DNA from: Phalacrocorax aristotelis
Lineage: Eukaryota; Chordata; Aves; Suliformes; Phalacrocoracidae
Direction of reading: 5' to 3'
Assembly: GCF_949628215.1 (NCBI RefSeq)
Contig: NC_134277.1
Location: forward strand, 30,889,058 to 30,953,057
DNA: 64,000 bases
Both the position numbers and the translations under genes were made by a program. A model generated the notes under the pieces. The model was not told the DNA's origin and did no database searches. It saw nothing but the letters and a program-made list of their open reading frames with translations. Positions 37,697 to 55,351 of the stretch are shown in pieces. Each line of letters starts with the position of its first letter. Positions within the stretch are counted from its first letter, which is position 1.

Positions 37697-40600
37697 ACCT
37701 ACTCTCATGTTGGCGGCGTGTCCTCCCTGGAGAACAGCGTTCTTCTCACAGAACTTGAAGTTAGGTGAAATGAAATCAAATAGGCAGTCTGGGAAAATGT
37801 AACTCAGTCTTTTCCATATGTTTATTTCCAAATGAGAGATAAAATATTCTTGTTCTTCACACGCACTCACAGAAATGTCCAAACACTCTACTTTGCACAT
37901 AAACACTCTCCGAAACACAGATTTCGATGACTGTGTTTCATCAGTGAAATGTTCACGCTTTCAAAACAAGCTGTGAACTCAATTGAAAAAAATATCTTTC
38001 GAGCATTTCTTCTTTCCCATTATTCAAGCATCCTAAGCAGTAACTTTATATGGTTTTAAATGTGTTAATCTCTAAATTCTGTTTTCTCAAGGTCTAACTT
38101 AGGGCAGTTGATGTCACCCACTCCACTGTTTGCCTTATGCATGAGCATAAATGTGGTTGCACATTTTCCTTTGAATGTTCAGGCTACCCGTATTACAACT
38201 CTGTTTTTAACATCAAACAAGTTAGCTACCAATTGAATTACTTATAATCTCATAATTAGTCAAAGGGGCATTTTTACCTCTGCTAAACACTTCTTCAGAC
38301 ATTATACAAATGTTATACAGAAGTTTTTCCATTCACAACTGGCTTCAAATTATTTCTGGTTATTTTAGATTGTGTCTCAGTTTCCATGGCACTATTTAGG
38401 ATATGCATACACATGGGAAACTGAGTGTTAAAAGATTATAGGAATGCATATAACACACTATACAGCTAGAAAGGGAAGTGCACAGTTACTGCTAATGATC
38501 ATTGCTTTATCCGAGACACAGATCCTTTAACTGCGGGTATATAATCTTCTTACTGGATTCCTTACTGAGGCAACAGGTAAGGTCAAACCAAACCTCTGTG
38601 AGGCTAATATCTGCAGATGCAAGATAAAATGGGAATTCTGTAAAGTAAGCTATTTAGCAATAAATGCATATTATTTCTGGTACCCACTACTCGAAGGAAG
38701 GAAAATCCAGAGGCTAATTTTGAAATCTAAAGCTGTAGCAGCAGAGGAACAATCTATTAAGAATGAATAACAGATTCTATCAGGAATGAGAGATCTGTGC
38801 GCACTACGTATCTTTTGAAATAAGCACGGTTCATTAAAAAAAAAAATTAGTTTAATCTTCAAGCAGCTAAGCCTGTATTCTTCAAATCTCTACAGTGCCA
38901 CCCAGCAACAGAAGTTCTCTCCTGTGTTATAGAACAAAGAATAAAAGGACAATTTCATATGGTGTTATCCTGTTTAAAGATAGCATTGCTCTTTGTTGTA
39001 ATGGAGTTCTCTACTTCCTTTAAAAAGAATAAAATGATGTTGTGTCTTACAGGAATAAATACGTTTCCATTGTGTACTGACTAGAAACACTGTGCTCTAG
39101 GAACACAGTCCATTCTGGACAAACTACTTTTGCAATAAGAGACTAGACAGTCATAGGTTGATTAAATTTTCAATAAAATATTTTGACACAGTTGTCATGA
39201 CAATAATGAAAAACATTTTAATAGGATCCTATTTCAAAGAAGTGCAAAAGTGGACAAAAAATCAGACATAACAGATTATACTCATTAAGATAACTGCAAT
39301 GCAATTATATGATAATCTTTTCCACAAGAAATTACTTTTCTGATGATAAGAAGTTAAAATATTAATTTCTAATTCCATCTCTTCTATACGTATCCACTAG
39401 AATTCTGCAGAACATATTACAACAGAAGCTAAACACTGTCTCTGGAAGCATTTTTGCACAGCAAATATCCTAACCAAAAATAATTATTAAAGTATTTTTC
39501 TGAAGAATGAAAATGCACTTGCAATATGATCTTTGTCTGAACAATTACTTAAAACAGATTTTTTTTTTGTTTTATCTGCTTTCACAAACTATGATGCTGG
39601 TTTTTATAACAAGAAGTTTTTAAAATAGAAAACCTATAAAAGATGGATGTAGGAAAAAATGAAAGCTTTTGTTTACTAAATAAACTATTAAAGCTGAAGA
39701 GTCAGCTGAGCAGGCAAAAATGAAAAATAACCATCCCCTTTATACAGAAAACCCTGTTGAAAGGTGAGGGAATTCAGAGCATTCCATTTCTAGGATACTT
39801 AAAAATTTTTAGGTCCCTTACAAAGCTTCCAACTCTGTTCTAGTCAGTAATAAGTGAAAATTGTGATCGCTTGAAAGCTAAACCTCTCGAAATATAAGTA
39901 GCCTCTGTGAAGCGGTTCCCTCTATCCATTTTCCAAGGAATAAAAAATCACATCTGGCACCTTTACCTGGCAAACCTTCAGAAGAAGCTGAGTGAGACTA
40001 GACATGACTAGAAAGATGAGATCATTAGACTGTTAATGTTTTGAACAGTCCCAAAATACATGTGTATCTGGCAGGCTAACACATTTAAAGTTACTTTAAA
40101 CGTTGGCCAAACCATCTATTATTTTGCTGCAGTAGGTAGGTTATCAAAGATGTCTTGACATACGCTACTGATGAGTATGATATTTCTGTTGCGATACAAT
40201 AAAAAACATTTAAGCTAAAAGCCAGGAACAATCTGGCTTCGGGCTATATGTGAAATAATTTCCTGAATTTTATCTGTTCTCACTGTTGCTCCTGATGCTG
40301 CATCTTCTGTTATCTCTTACTTATCTGTTATGGGTACCATTTCTCATATTTCAATAGTGGTTCAAAAAAGTACTTTATGCATCTGTTAGACTGATGCCAT
40401 AAATCAATTTCTATGTATAAATGATGGAACAAACTGTGCAGAAGGTTGCATAGATTGACTCCTGAGCCTTAAATGAGGTGGGAGAGTCCTAAAGGAAAGA
40501 TAGAGGACTTAATAACAGATCTCTCCCAAGATGTTTTAGAAAAAGAATATGGGAACTTTTTAAGGTACAAGTGGATTTTCTTGGTGCTGACCAAGTTACA

Positions 40601-43600
40601 TAAAAATAAAACAATAGCAAAACCCATTGAATTATTGTATTGTGACATACTAATTCTGTTGTGTTAGTGAACTCACTGAGAGATTGAGCCATCATCACTC
40701 ATGCAACTTTCCAAATGCAGGAAACTAGATCTTCTCAGAGGTTTGTGTAACTTATACCTATGTCATTCCTTTTCCCAAATGTTTGTAAAAATGCATTCTT
40801 ATTTAAAGTTAAATAAAATTGAATACGTAAAGGCCAAATATTCCACTGGTTGTTCCTGTCTCCCTCTGGGGAGCTATACAAGTTAAAATCCTCTCAGTAA
40901 TAGGTTTAAAGCTGCATATAGCCCATTTGATTAAAGCTAGTCAATACACACATTAGAAATAATAAAGCTAGAATCTCCTTGTTTGTATTTTTCTCCACCA
41001 GAAACTGCAGCACAGATCATATGTAAAGCAGATGAGTCTAAGATCAATGGGGCTGCTCAAGAAGTATTATTCTATGCCCATGTGCATGGCTGAAGGCAGC
41101 CACAGCTGCCACCCACTGCCACTCCTCTAAGGTGAAGACAAATGGTTCTGCACATGAGTTGTAAAAACCTTGTTCTGAAAGAAGCTATTCAAAAGCATTA
41201 AAGTATAATCACTAGGTCATTCACCTAATCGATCACAAGATTTATTATTCTTTGTCTAGATCTGTGGATTGTTGCCAGTTCTGTTTCTTCTTCATCGATA
41301 TTCAGCTATATGGGTTTTTTGAAAGAAAGGTGAGAATATGCAAACAGAAGAAATAGGGGCTATTTCCCCCAGAAAGTATTGGAAGCATGTATTGCAGCGA
41401 GCGAGCTGCAGTTCTTACACAGCATCAGAATTGTGGAGGAATGGGGAAAAATTATATTCTTACAGAATATAATCATCTCATTCGCCACCTAATGCAGAAT
41501 TTAAGGTTTGTGCACATGTAATGAACAAAGAGAAACTATAAAGTATTCACTGCAGAAGGCCGTGGAATGTTTCAAGAACGACAGTTATCAGTAGCCGTGC
41601 AATATATCAGAAACATACCAGTTTTAAAAGGCTGTTCATGTTTTATTCATGCAAAACAGTGCACAGGCCCTACCATCAGAAAGTACATAGCAATGAAAGC
41701 ATCTGTGACAAACTATAAAGTATTAAACGTGTCTAGAAATATCTACCATAGAATACCATCAAGATCAGCAATTCTTACAGCGGGAAAAAGTGTGTTTCAA
41801 AACGGAACTTTTTTAAAAATCCAAACAGACCAAATTAATGCAGTGGCTTTTTTTAATATAGATTTTTAATTCTTTACATTTAGTGCAGCCACTCCTCAAA
41901 GCAGCACTAGGACATAGGATAAAACATCAGAAGTAACCAGTATGTTCCTGGTCAAGTAATGGCTGGGTCTTACTGTCCTGTGCCTGGAGTAAGGTTGCCT
42001 CAGATTATGTACACCTAAATTGGAAATGCCTTGTAGAATTCCCACTTCTTCTACAGTTTGGGTTTTTTTCTTTTGACCTGAGTATAACTTCAGCTACCCT
42101 TCAGTGATGAGGCCTGGCACAAGTCACCATTGTAACCACTGCATAGATCAGTCTATAGTCTGGTACCAGTGTCTAGTGCACCCTGGGACTAGGATGACTT
42201 GTGAAAAAACAGGATTGTTGTCCTTTTATTGAATTAAGGGCAAAATCACTAAAAATTAGGATTGTTCTTATTTTTATCAGGTGAACTTGCATCTCTTCTG
42301 AAGTTTCTCAAGAAGAAAACCACAGTACAGGGTTTTTCTTTTCATTTTCTTTTAGATGTCCTCCCAAACTAGTGATAGAAATTTAGAAAAAACATGATCT
42401 TTACAACACAGCAGCATAACTATTCCTTGGGTACCTAGGGTGGCGGAGGAATGTAATCCAAACAGACAACTGTAACAGTTCTGCAAAGCCTGCTTTTCAG
42501 ATGAACTTAAAGTAATTACTGGATTTCTTAGGTCTCTTCTCTCCCATCAGCAACAGGTTAAGTGGACACAATCCCCCATACTGCTACTATATACTCTAGA
42601 TTAGATGGGGATTATAGTTTTCACATTCTTTTTGTTTGGTTTTGTTGGGGGTGTGTTGTATTTTGTTTGTTTTTCTAAACTTCAAGATAGCTTGGGGATA
42701 AATATGTGTCCTGTACCTAGCTCAGCATTCAGACAGCATGCCATCCATTTTTAGCCTAGTAGGCTATATGAAAACAACGTTTTTGCAATCACCCTGTCTC
42801 TCTGTCTGTGTCCGAATTTCCGGTAATTTTGAAGGTGTTAGCCAGTTTCAGCTGAGTTTGAGAGATAATAACGTTTATACAAATTTCATAAAAATAGATA
42901 AACAGGCAGAGGAGACACTAGGGATTGAACATTTGGGAGTTAACACCTAATAACTTTCTATCCAGTCAGCAAATTTCTACAAATTTCCACTTCTGAGCAT
43001 GGCAGCCTGCATGTTGCTGCCAAAACGCTCTGCAGGAGAAGACGCTAGGTATATGCCGTCGTAACAGAAAATATTATAATTCAGGTAAATAGTCAGCCAA
43101 CTGAGAGGCAAATCCATAGGAAACCAGGCTTCATTACCTTCAGTGTTCACAGAACTAGTAGCTTATATTTCTGAAGGATGAAATGAATGTGGGCAGTCTG
43201 AAGTTTCTTCAGATAACCAATGCTAGTGGATTGTTATTTATCGGGGGTGGGGGGGAAATTTGAAGTAAATATAACTCTTCGCTGATACTTCTAAGGTCTA
43301 CATCTCTTGCAGATTCTCACAGGACCTGGGAAGCTGCACACTGGCACAACCGGCTCCTATAAGAACTGCTAGCTTCAGCCCTTTCAAGGACCTGACTCAC
43401 TTATCATACCTCAGCCACAAAACTCAACTTGAAACCAGATTCATCACTTGGATTTCTTTACTGATGTACTATCGGAAGTATAAACTGCACCCATTTAGTG
43501 ATCTATGAGAACTAAGAGCTTGTATTGCTTGCAGCTGTTCCATAACTCAGTCCAAAGGCAATGATCTCAGCTTCTCCATTTATGCCATCTGAGTGTTTCC

Positions 43601-45300
43601 ATTTCATACATCTCCTACTAGCGCTAGTATTGCATACCACCCCTCTACCACGCATTTCTGAACTGATTAATTTCTGCATCTGTGTTTAAGCATGCAATCC
43701 TCATCTAGACGAAATCTACTCAGTTCATGAACCAGCAATATTGGATGTTGTGCAGTCTATACTTCCTTACTGTGAAATATCCTTTCCATAATCACAAGAA
43801 CCCTGCCTTGATTAGCCCAAGCTCAGTGGCCCCTTTCAGGAAAACTTTTAATCACCTCATCAAAAATTTAAGTGTTTCTAATGTGTACATTTTCTTACCA
43901 CATATTTTTCATGTTTTTCAAACCTGCATAGTGGGCGTGATGCTTTACCTTTTTATTATTGTTTATTCTGTTTTCATTGCATTACTTCAGCCTATAGCAA
44001 ATAAATTATATTTAAGGTGAGCTTGAGGATTTATGGGTGAGCTTGAGGCCACTAATGGGTAAGCCAGATCCTTCCAGTGTTTCAATTCCTTTTTCTAACA
44101 TGGTATCTTTGATATTTACTTTCAAAGTGAAAATAACACAAAGCAAGTAGATATCCAGAGATATGTTCCCTTCCATCATGACAGCTTTAAAAAGAAAAAA
44201 TCAACAACATTCTGTTTGTGTCAAAGCTACAGAGGAAAGGCTATGGCAAATAGTGAGACATCTTTAATAGGAAACATCTCTATTGATTACAGTAACAGAG
44301 AACTATCTCTAAAGCCCAAGCTGATTTCAACTTTTGCTTCTATCATGGCAAGGTAAACACCCTCTTGGGTAACTTTCTAACATCCTTACCTGTGTGAGGC
44401 CTTATAGATTAGTTCGAGGGCTGGAAGTATTGGGTAAAAAGTGCTGCAGTCTAAGTTGCAAAATTCTGATTTGATCAAAATCTCCATGCTAATTACAATT
44501 TGCTAGGAATATTTCTCTTGAATAAATTTGTACCGAGAAAATTTGTCACACTGAATAACTTTGAGTTGCCAGAACTCAGTGTGACCTCCCAAAGCTGTCC
44601 CAAAAACCTCTTTCCTAGACCTTTTCTGGCATGTCCCCTGTTGTGTGATGATTTAGGTTAATATGCCTAACTATTTTTTAAAACAATTTAAAAGGCAGGC
44701 ACAGACTTTGTGTTCTCCCTTACTGTTTGGACAGCTAGAAGCTATGCCTATGTTTTACACTGTGCTTTGTGCTCCTTCGATCAATGTAAAGTTGAACCAG
44801 AAACAAAAGCCAATAGCCAGGGAAACTAATAATCAGGCCTGTGCCTATCAAATTCACATCATTTGGCATTTGCTGGTGCTCTAAAGCAAGATACAGACTC
44901 CATGCAGATCCTGAGCATACCAGGGATCTGTTCAAGGTATCTTACACACGCAGTTTTATAGGTAGGAATCCCCAAAGTAACATGGTCAATCTTGGTGCAC
45001 GGAGAGCTTTTTACGGGCACCTCAGGAATCTTGAACAGTGATGGGCCAAAGACTCAGATGAACAATAAGGATAGTGCCAGCTTTGCTAATACTGTCAGGA
45101 GCTTGACCATGTCCAGCTACAGAAGCAGAGTCAAGCCACCAGCAAGCAGCATGCAGGACTCCTTTACTTGCACTGGATAATGAAGGCTAGGGACTATTGC
45201 TAGCCAAGACCTCTTAAACCACCAGAAAACACCAGGAAGTTCTAAGCATAAGGGGCATTGGCCCAGGTAAAGATACATGCAGACCTTTTTTCTCTAAGCA
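37697..45300. other. Intergenic DNA, no gene seen
   Basis: AT-rich, with frames of 100 codons or fewer (for example 41,567-41,869 and 43,727-44,020, both +). None has recognisable motifs or exon-like context. It is taken as the proximal upstream intergenic DNA of TMEM106B. Confidence 0.55.
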
Positions 45301-46129
45301 CATGTTTGGGTGGGGGAAGGTTATTTTCTGTGCTGATCATTTCCTGGACCTGCAGCCAGGTGCTGAGGACACTGCCAGCAGGGCTGTACTGCAGGTGGCC
45401 TCACACCTGCACCAGCTCTGGGTGGCTGCTGCAGGCAGCCTGTCTCCTGCCGGCCTCTGGAGCAGCCTGGCACCCTGCCCCGGCCTTGCGATCACCCCAA
45501 GTTGTTGTAAGGACCTCAATTCCCTATCCTCTCCCTCGAGCCCTGCCCCTATGCTTGCACTTGCACTTTGATAGATGGTGTGAATCACAGGGTTTCCCCC
45601 AGACTGACTCATTCCCGCAGCCGGTATAGGGCTCCCAAACCAGGCAGACCTCCTTCCCTGGTCCTCCAGCCTCCTTCACCCTGCGCTGTGTCCCATCTGT
45701 GCAGGTCTTGTCCCTTTGGTGCCCCCACATCCCCAGGCAGGAGGGGTCCTCCCGTGTTGCCAGAGGCACCGGGTAGCAGTTTTCACGGACCAGATGCAGG
45801 CTCACAAAGAGCAATAATCACCCGTCACTCACTTCCAATAGCCTTCATTTTGTCCTGGGAGGTCGCTTGGAGAACATGTCACTGCCCATACCCTGAATAA
45901 ACAACTGCTGTACCAGCAACCTTGTATAACGTGACAGGAGTTATGAAACTGAAGTGCAGCGGTAGCTTCTCTTGTTCCCTACACCTTTTTCGCTGACCTG
46001 CCGTAGCTTTCCTTGCTCGAGCACCTCGCTTCCCCCGGAGCACGCTGTGGCCAGTTACTTCCACCGGATCTACCAAACAGGGAACAGAAAGTAACTGCGG
46101 TGGCTGTGAAGGAGCCATGAATCAAACAC
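45301..46129. other. GC-rich upstream shoulder of the CpG island
   Basis: GC content rises over this segment (CTGCAG-, CCTGC- and CCCC-rich) but CpG density stays modest until about 46,000. Overlapping frames on both strands (up to 123 codons) are unconvincing because they coexist in several frames and lack family similarity. It could hold upstream regulatory sites of TMEM106B or the first intron of a divergent transcript. Confidence 0.4.
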
Positions 46130-46235
46130 AACTGCGGAAAGTAAAATCCCCGCTTTCCTCCTGCGGCTAAGGCAAGGCAGAGCTGGCGGGGCGGAGGGCA
46201 GGCAGAGCAGCGAACGACTGCTGATAAGAGAGACT

Positions 46236-46248
46236 GGGGGGGGGGGGG
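46236..46248 (+). repeat. Poly(G) tract, G13
   Basis: A run of about 13 G residues on the left flank of the CpG island. It is likely to be length-variable and prone to sequencing error. It may form G-quadruplex-like structure with neighbouring G runs, but that is not shown. Confidence 0.85.
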
Positions 46249-46590
46249 AAGCCCGCTCTGTCCTCCGCCATCTCCCGATCTCCCTTCCCCCTGCTCCCAC
46301 CCCTGCCCCCGGGGCCCGGCAGCACCCCTCAGCCCGGGCACCGCCTCACGGTCGGGACGGCGCGATACCCGAGCCCTCCGCCGACCACCGGTCAGGCCCG
46401 CCCCGCCCCGGCCCGGCAGCCACCGCCGCCACCGGCGCGGCGCCCAGCGGTGAGGGGATCGGCGGAGAGCCCCCGCGGTGAACCGAAACCTGCCCCGCCC
46501 GCGGCCGGCAGCAGCGGGACAGGACAGACGGACGGACAGGAGGGACACGGCACCGCCCCGCGCCTGCGCACGCCCCCGATCCGGGGTTTA

Positions 46591-46684
46591 GGGGCGGAGC
46601 GGCTGCGCCTTACCTGGAACCTCCGGTCCTGCCGTCCCCCGTGCCCGGCGCAGCCCGGCCCGGCCCGCGGAGACCGCGCCGCAG
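46591..46684 (+). other. Candidate non-coding exon 1 of TMEM106B (3' boundary only)
   Basis: A GCAG|GTGGGG splice donor occurs with the exon boundary at 46,684, just downstream of a GC box at 46,591. The human gene has, as I recall, two non-coding 5' exons, so a first exon is expected in this island. The left end given is only the GC box; the transcription start is not determinable from sequence, and other weaker donors exist in the island (for example near 47,049). Confidence 0.3.
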
Positions 46685-47598
46685 GTGGGGAGGGCTCCGC
46701 CGCTCCAGCGGCGGAGGGGAGCCTGCCTGGGCGGGAGCCGGGCCGGGCCGAGCGCGGCCTGTGGCTGCGAGGTCCTGGCGGAGCTGGGCGGGGGGCGGCC
46801 GCGGCGGTTCCTGGGCTTCGGCGAGGCCTGGGCAGGCCCGCGGCCGGGCCTTGCTGGGCCGCCCCGGCCGCCCGCGCCCCTCCGCGCAGAGACCCCAGCC
46901 CAGCGGCCGGGTGCGGGGCCCGCCCGGGACAGCCCGGCGGCGGCCGAGCTCGGCGGGCCTCGGCCCGCACCCGCCGGGTGGAAGCTTCGCCATGTTTGCG
47001 AGAGCTGCCGCTCTGGCTCGGCGGGCGAGGAGATCCATAGATCTCGGGGAGGTTATTGGGCCCCGTATTTTCGGCAGCGCCAGCCTTCGCGGGCAGGCTG
47101 TGCCGGACAGATGGGTCTCTAAAGGGGTCGCGAAAGGCAGCGCTGGAACGGCTGCCCCCGCCGAGCGAGTTGGTGACTGCCAAGTCATCTTATCTCTCAG
47201 CTTTCTGTGTTTTGCAGGAGCTTGCGATGTTCGTGAGCAAGCCGCAGCCGATAGGGCAGAAGATGGTTGCGTTTAAAATATTTTGGTGTTCTGAAAAATA
47301 AGTAGGCTTGTAACTTCAAGTCGATGTATTTGCATATAAGGGGCAAGAATGCCACCCCAGCTCTTTGGAGAAGTATAACAATCTGGTTGAAGTCTATAAA
47401 GTTTCACTGAGTTTATAAACAAAAAAGTTTTTCCCCGGGTCTTGCATGCAACTTGGGATGAGGTGGTTCTGCATGCCTGGGATCTTGTTTGGGTTTGTGT
47501 CTTATCATGCTGCACTGCCAGAGCAAGCTGAAGGGCACAGTCGTAAACAAAAGCTGCTTATCACAACATTTTTTAATTTACCAAACTCTTTCTAACAG

Positions 47599-47696
47599 AC
47601 TGTGAATACAAGGAAACTCCAGACAAGTCCAAGGAGACTGGAGTGTCTGTATCAGTTACAAGGGAGAGGCTGGGTCAAAGCACAGCTGAGAAGGAG
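47599..47696 (+). other. Candidate non-coding exon 2 of TMEM106B
   Basis: A 98-bp segment is bounded by a pyrimidine-containing acceptor (CTCTTTCTAACAG) and a donor (AAGGAG|GTAGGG). It contains no ATG, as suits a 5' UTR exon, and lies between the CpG island and the first coding exon. Joined to the coding exon at 49,810, its last base would place a purine at -3 of the start codon, giving a good Kozak context with G at +4. A competing but weaker acceptor at 47,217/47,218 precedes sequence with two ATGs and is less likely. RNA evidence would be needed to settle it. Confidence 0.45.
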
Positions 47697-49809
47697 GTAG
47701 GGTTCATGACTTTGGTGACAGCATAGAGGCTGAACTACTACTGTTTGGCATATAAGTGCTGGATAAAAGAACAAAGTGTCCTTGAGCTTTGGTTAGCTGT
47801 AATAAGGCTCGGTGCTTGGTTGAGGGGGAAAGCATGCTGGAGGAACACATTTCCCTTGAAGGTGGCTGTCTGTTTTCTCATTTGTGAGCTGAGACATGTT
47901 TCAAGCCTCTGGTAGTAGAAAGCTATTAATGCTAATTATTGAAGCTCAGATGCAGTTGGCATGGAGGATACACCTGCATTAGTATTCTAAATTCAAATTG
48001 AGTGCTCTTGAAATTAGTTCCCAGTGACAGTGTGATCTGGGAGTGCATGAACTTTCTTCCTTTTGGAAGAAGCTAAAACTAGGAGATGCACTTCAGTTGT
48101 GGGTGGGTGTTGTCAGTCTGGAAAAGAGCTAATATGAAGTAGACACACAAAAACATGTATAGTGTGGATGTTGGATCCTCAATAACTGTTTATTTCTACG
48201 GACCTGCTGCTTGTTCTGTATTTAGTTGTTGATGTAGATGTAGCCTGAGCCTACCATCAGTAGAGCAGGTAAGTCAAATACAGTTGTAGCACAACAGCAC
48301 CAGGGACTTATCCCTAAGCCTTCAGACCTATAGCTGTAACAGCTATTGCCTAAGCTGCAAGGCTGAAGTTCCGTAGCTTAAAGGCTGTAGGTCAGCTACA
48401 AGGAGAATAGTAAGCAAAAACCCCACGTGGAATAATCATCAACATTGTCAACAGCTTATTCAGAAAGTTTTTTTCAATAGCTCAATATTTTTAGTTTACA
48501 ATTTAACAATTTCTATTATTGAATGGCTCCCAAACTTAGAATGTTTAAAAAGTGCAGCAGCATAAGGATAAATAGTTTTCCTTCTTATAAGGGTTTAATG
48601 ACTTAAATGAGTTAAATAATGCTGCATATTTGCTGAAACAGTAACTGGGACTTGTTGGCATTGGTTGAGTTACTTTTCCCCTCCTACGTTCATCTATCCT
48701 TTGTGGTAATATAATGAATTAATGTTGTGCTTGTGCTACCATCACCGTCTTTGAGATCTTTCTGTTCTGTCTTGAGTGGTTGGTTTAAAATATTCTGACT
48801 TGGTTTGCTCTCTTAATCTTCCTCTTAGGGCTCTCTTTCTCAGTGAACCAGCATATTACTAGCAGCTACCCCTTACAGTGGAAAAACTCAAGTTTTGCAT
48901 ACTCTTTTTAAATCATCCAGTTCCCCAGAACACTGGTGAATTGAGTGGCTGGCATCTCTGTATGTTACCTAACTAAAATGTGGTACAGGGATAAGCTGGA
49001 CAACTGATTGCCACTGCTGTACAGATTTGGTTTTTTCACTTTTTGTTTTACACCTGTTGAGAACTAGGAAGGTTTCCACTTGCATCGCTTCGTCACAGCC
49101 TTTAGTTTCAAGTGTTCTGTGTTTCAAGGTCACTTCAGTCTTGTGTCTGAAAAGCTACAGCAATGAGAAAATTTTAAAATTAGCACTCGTAGCAAAAGTG
49201 CTTTTGTGAATAATACTTTTCTAAAAAACAAGTCTTTATAAATGCTACATATTGGCAGCAGCTATGTTAAAGTAACTCCCATTTTGTTTTCCCTGATTTT
49301 CCTGTGCATCAGTCCTCTTTTGGGTGAAAAGGAGTCATCAATTTAAACACCTGGGGATTTATAGTTCTAGCTCAGAAACTAGTAGCTGATGCCATGTTCT
49401 CAAAGCAAGTCCAACCTGAAAAGCTTCATAGAATTGGGTCTGTAGTGTGTGTAGAACCCACTGAGAACTGCAGACTTGCTCTCTAGAGCCCAGTCTTGAA
49501 TTTTTTTTTTTAATCCAAAGACTGATGTGTGAGTGGAAGTCTGTAAAATAACAGTCCTTTGAAAAGCACTGCTAGGCTGTTATAGCCTTTTGCCAGCAAT
49601 CCTACTGTTCTAACTTAAAAGCCTTTCATTGATTCCCCTTTAACCTGTGTGTACTGGAGGATCTGAACAAAGCTCCCAGTTAGTTCAGGTCCTTACAGTT
49701 TGGGACTGACTCCAGGACGGTGGACTAACAGTTACCTGATGTGGAGGACTAAATGCAAGCCATCTTTGAATTGTTCTCCCTGAAAACTTTCTTCTGACTT
49801 TTATTTTAG
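47697..49809 (+). other. Intron before the first coding exon
   Basis: Non-coding sequence between candidate exon 2 and the first coding exon, ending in a good polypyrimidine tract plus AG (TTTTATTTTAG, AG at 49,808-49,809). No recognised repeat or RNA gene is seen. Its start depends on the provisional exon 2 donor. Confidence 0.5.
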
Positions 49810-49811
49810 AC

Positions 49812-50031
49812 ATGGGAAAATCACTTTCTCACCTGCCTATGCACACGTGCAAGGAAGATGGCTATGATGGAGGCACAGTGTCTGATAATATGAGGAACGG
49901 GTTAGTTCATTCAGAATCGCACAATGAAGATGGCAGATGTGGAGATGTATCACAGTTTCCCTATGTGGAATTTACAGGAAGAGACAGTGTCACCTGCCCG
50001 ACTTGCCAGGGAACAGGACGAATTCCACGAG
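49812..50031 (+). CDS. TMEM106B: TMEM106B coding exon 1 (residues 1-73 plus first base of codon 74)
   Basis: The exon itself begins at 49,810 after the acceptor AG and places ATG at its third base. The donor is CACGAG|GTAAGC at 50,031/50,032, phase 1. It encodes the cytosolic tail: MGKSLSHLP at the start, [17 protein letters not shown] in the middle and the CxxCxGxG motif near the end. The start is fixed because the first ATG in the exon gives the family's conserved N-terminus. Read-through past the donor gives only intron-coded residues ending at 50,069, which are not part of the protein. The exon carries two cysteines (C13 and C43) that I do not recall in the human protein. Confidence 0.97.
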
Positions 50032-54115
<4,084 letters not shown>

Positions 54116-54275
54116 AAAGCTCTACGTGACTGCTTCTGTAATTGTATGTTTACTGCTTTCTGGGCTGGCTGTATTCTTCTTGTTTCCTCGCTCAATCGAC
54201 GTTGAATACATTGGTGTGAAGTCAGTGTATGTCACTTACGAACAGAGTAGGCGCATAATATATCTAAATATTACG
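54116..54275 (+). CDS. TMEM106B: TMEM106B coding exon 3 (residues 95-148), transmembrane segment
   Basis: A 160-bp exon with acceptor CCTCTAG and donor ATTACG|GTAAGC. It encodes the membrane helix (about 97-118) and the first part of the lumenal domain. R120-S121 is retained; in human the equivalent R119/S120 bond is where lysosomal cleavage leaves the fragment that forms amyloid in brain. The first sequon, N146-I-T, falls at the 3' end. The human DVKYIG segment reads DVEYIG here, a charge reversal. Phase 2 in, phase 0 out. Confidence 0.97.
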
Positions 54276-55301
<1,026 letters not shown>

Positions 55302-55351
55302 ATTGACTACATGGTGCCCACAGTTATACAAGATGAAATGAGCTACATGTT
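55302..55351 (+). CDS. TMEM106B: TMEM106B coding exon 5 (residues 196-212)
   Basis: A 50-bp exon encoding IDYMVPTVIQDEMSYM plus the first two bases of codon 212. Acceptor TTTTTTATAG and donor CATGTT|GTAAGT. The split codon joined to the next exon reads TTT (Phe), where human has Tyr. It is recognised by similarity and by exact phase (0 in, 2 out). Confidence 0.95.

Larger units (their letters stand above)
46130..47190. promoter_or_regulatory. CpG island, probable TMEM106B promoter
   Basis: About 1 kb is extremely GC- and CpG-rich, the only such island in the window, and it lies about 2.6 kb upstream of the TMEM106B start codon. It contains GC-box (Sp1-type) sequences such as GGGGCGGAG near 46,591 and CCCGCCCCGCCCC near 46,398, and I see no convincing TATA box. 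This matches a housekeeping-type promoter with dispersed start sites. Long frames on both strands here (up to 263 codons, - strand) arise because GC-rich DNA rarely encodes stops. Their alanine-, glycine-, proline- and arginine-rich translations have no domains. Confidence 0.85.

Noticed and set aside
41567..41869. 100-codon + strand frame upstream of the gene
   Set aside because: No domain, no codon-bias signal visible by eye, and not flanked by convincing splice sites.
45258..45900. Overlapping frames of 89-123 codons on both strands
   Set aside because: GC-rich shoulder of the CpG island. Mutually overlapping frames argue for chance.
1..46000. Exons of THSD7A or another neighbour
   Set aside because: I looked for spliced, domain-bearing segments (thrombospondin type 1 cysteine/tryptophan patterns) in the listed frames and saw none.
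46392..47183. 263-codon antisense frame and several overlapping frames in both directions
   Set aside because: They lie in the CpG island, where GC-rich DNA has few stops. Translations are low-complexity Ala/Gly/Pro/Arg and open in many frames at once, with no domain.
47218..47273. Alternative non-coding exon after TTTTGCAG
   Set aside because: It has a fair acceptor but a weak donor and two ATGs that would act as upstream starts; the segment at 47,599-47,696 is a better fit.
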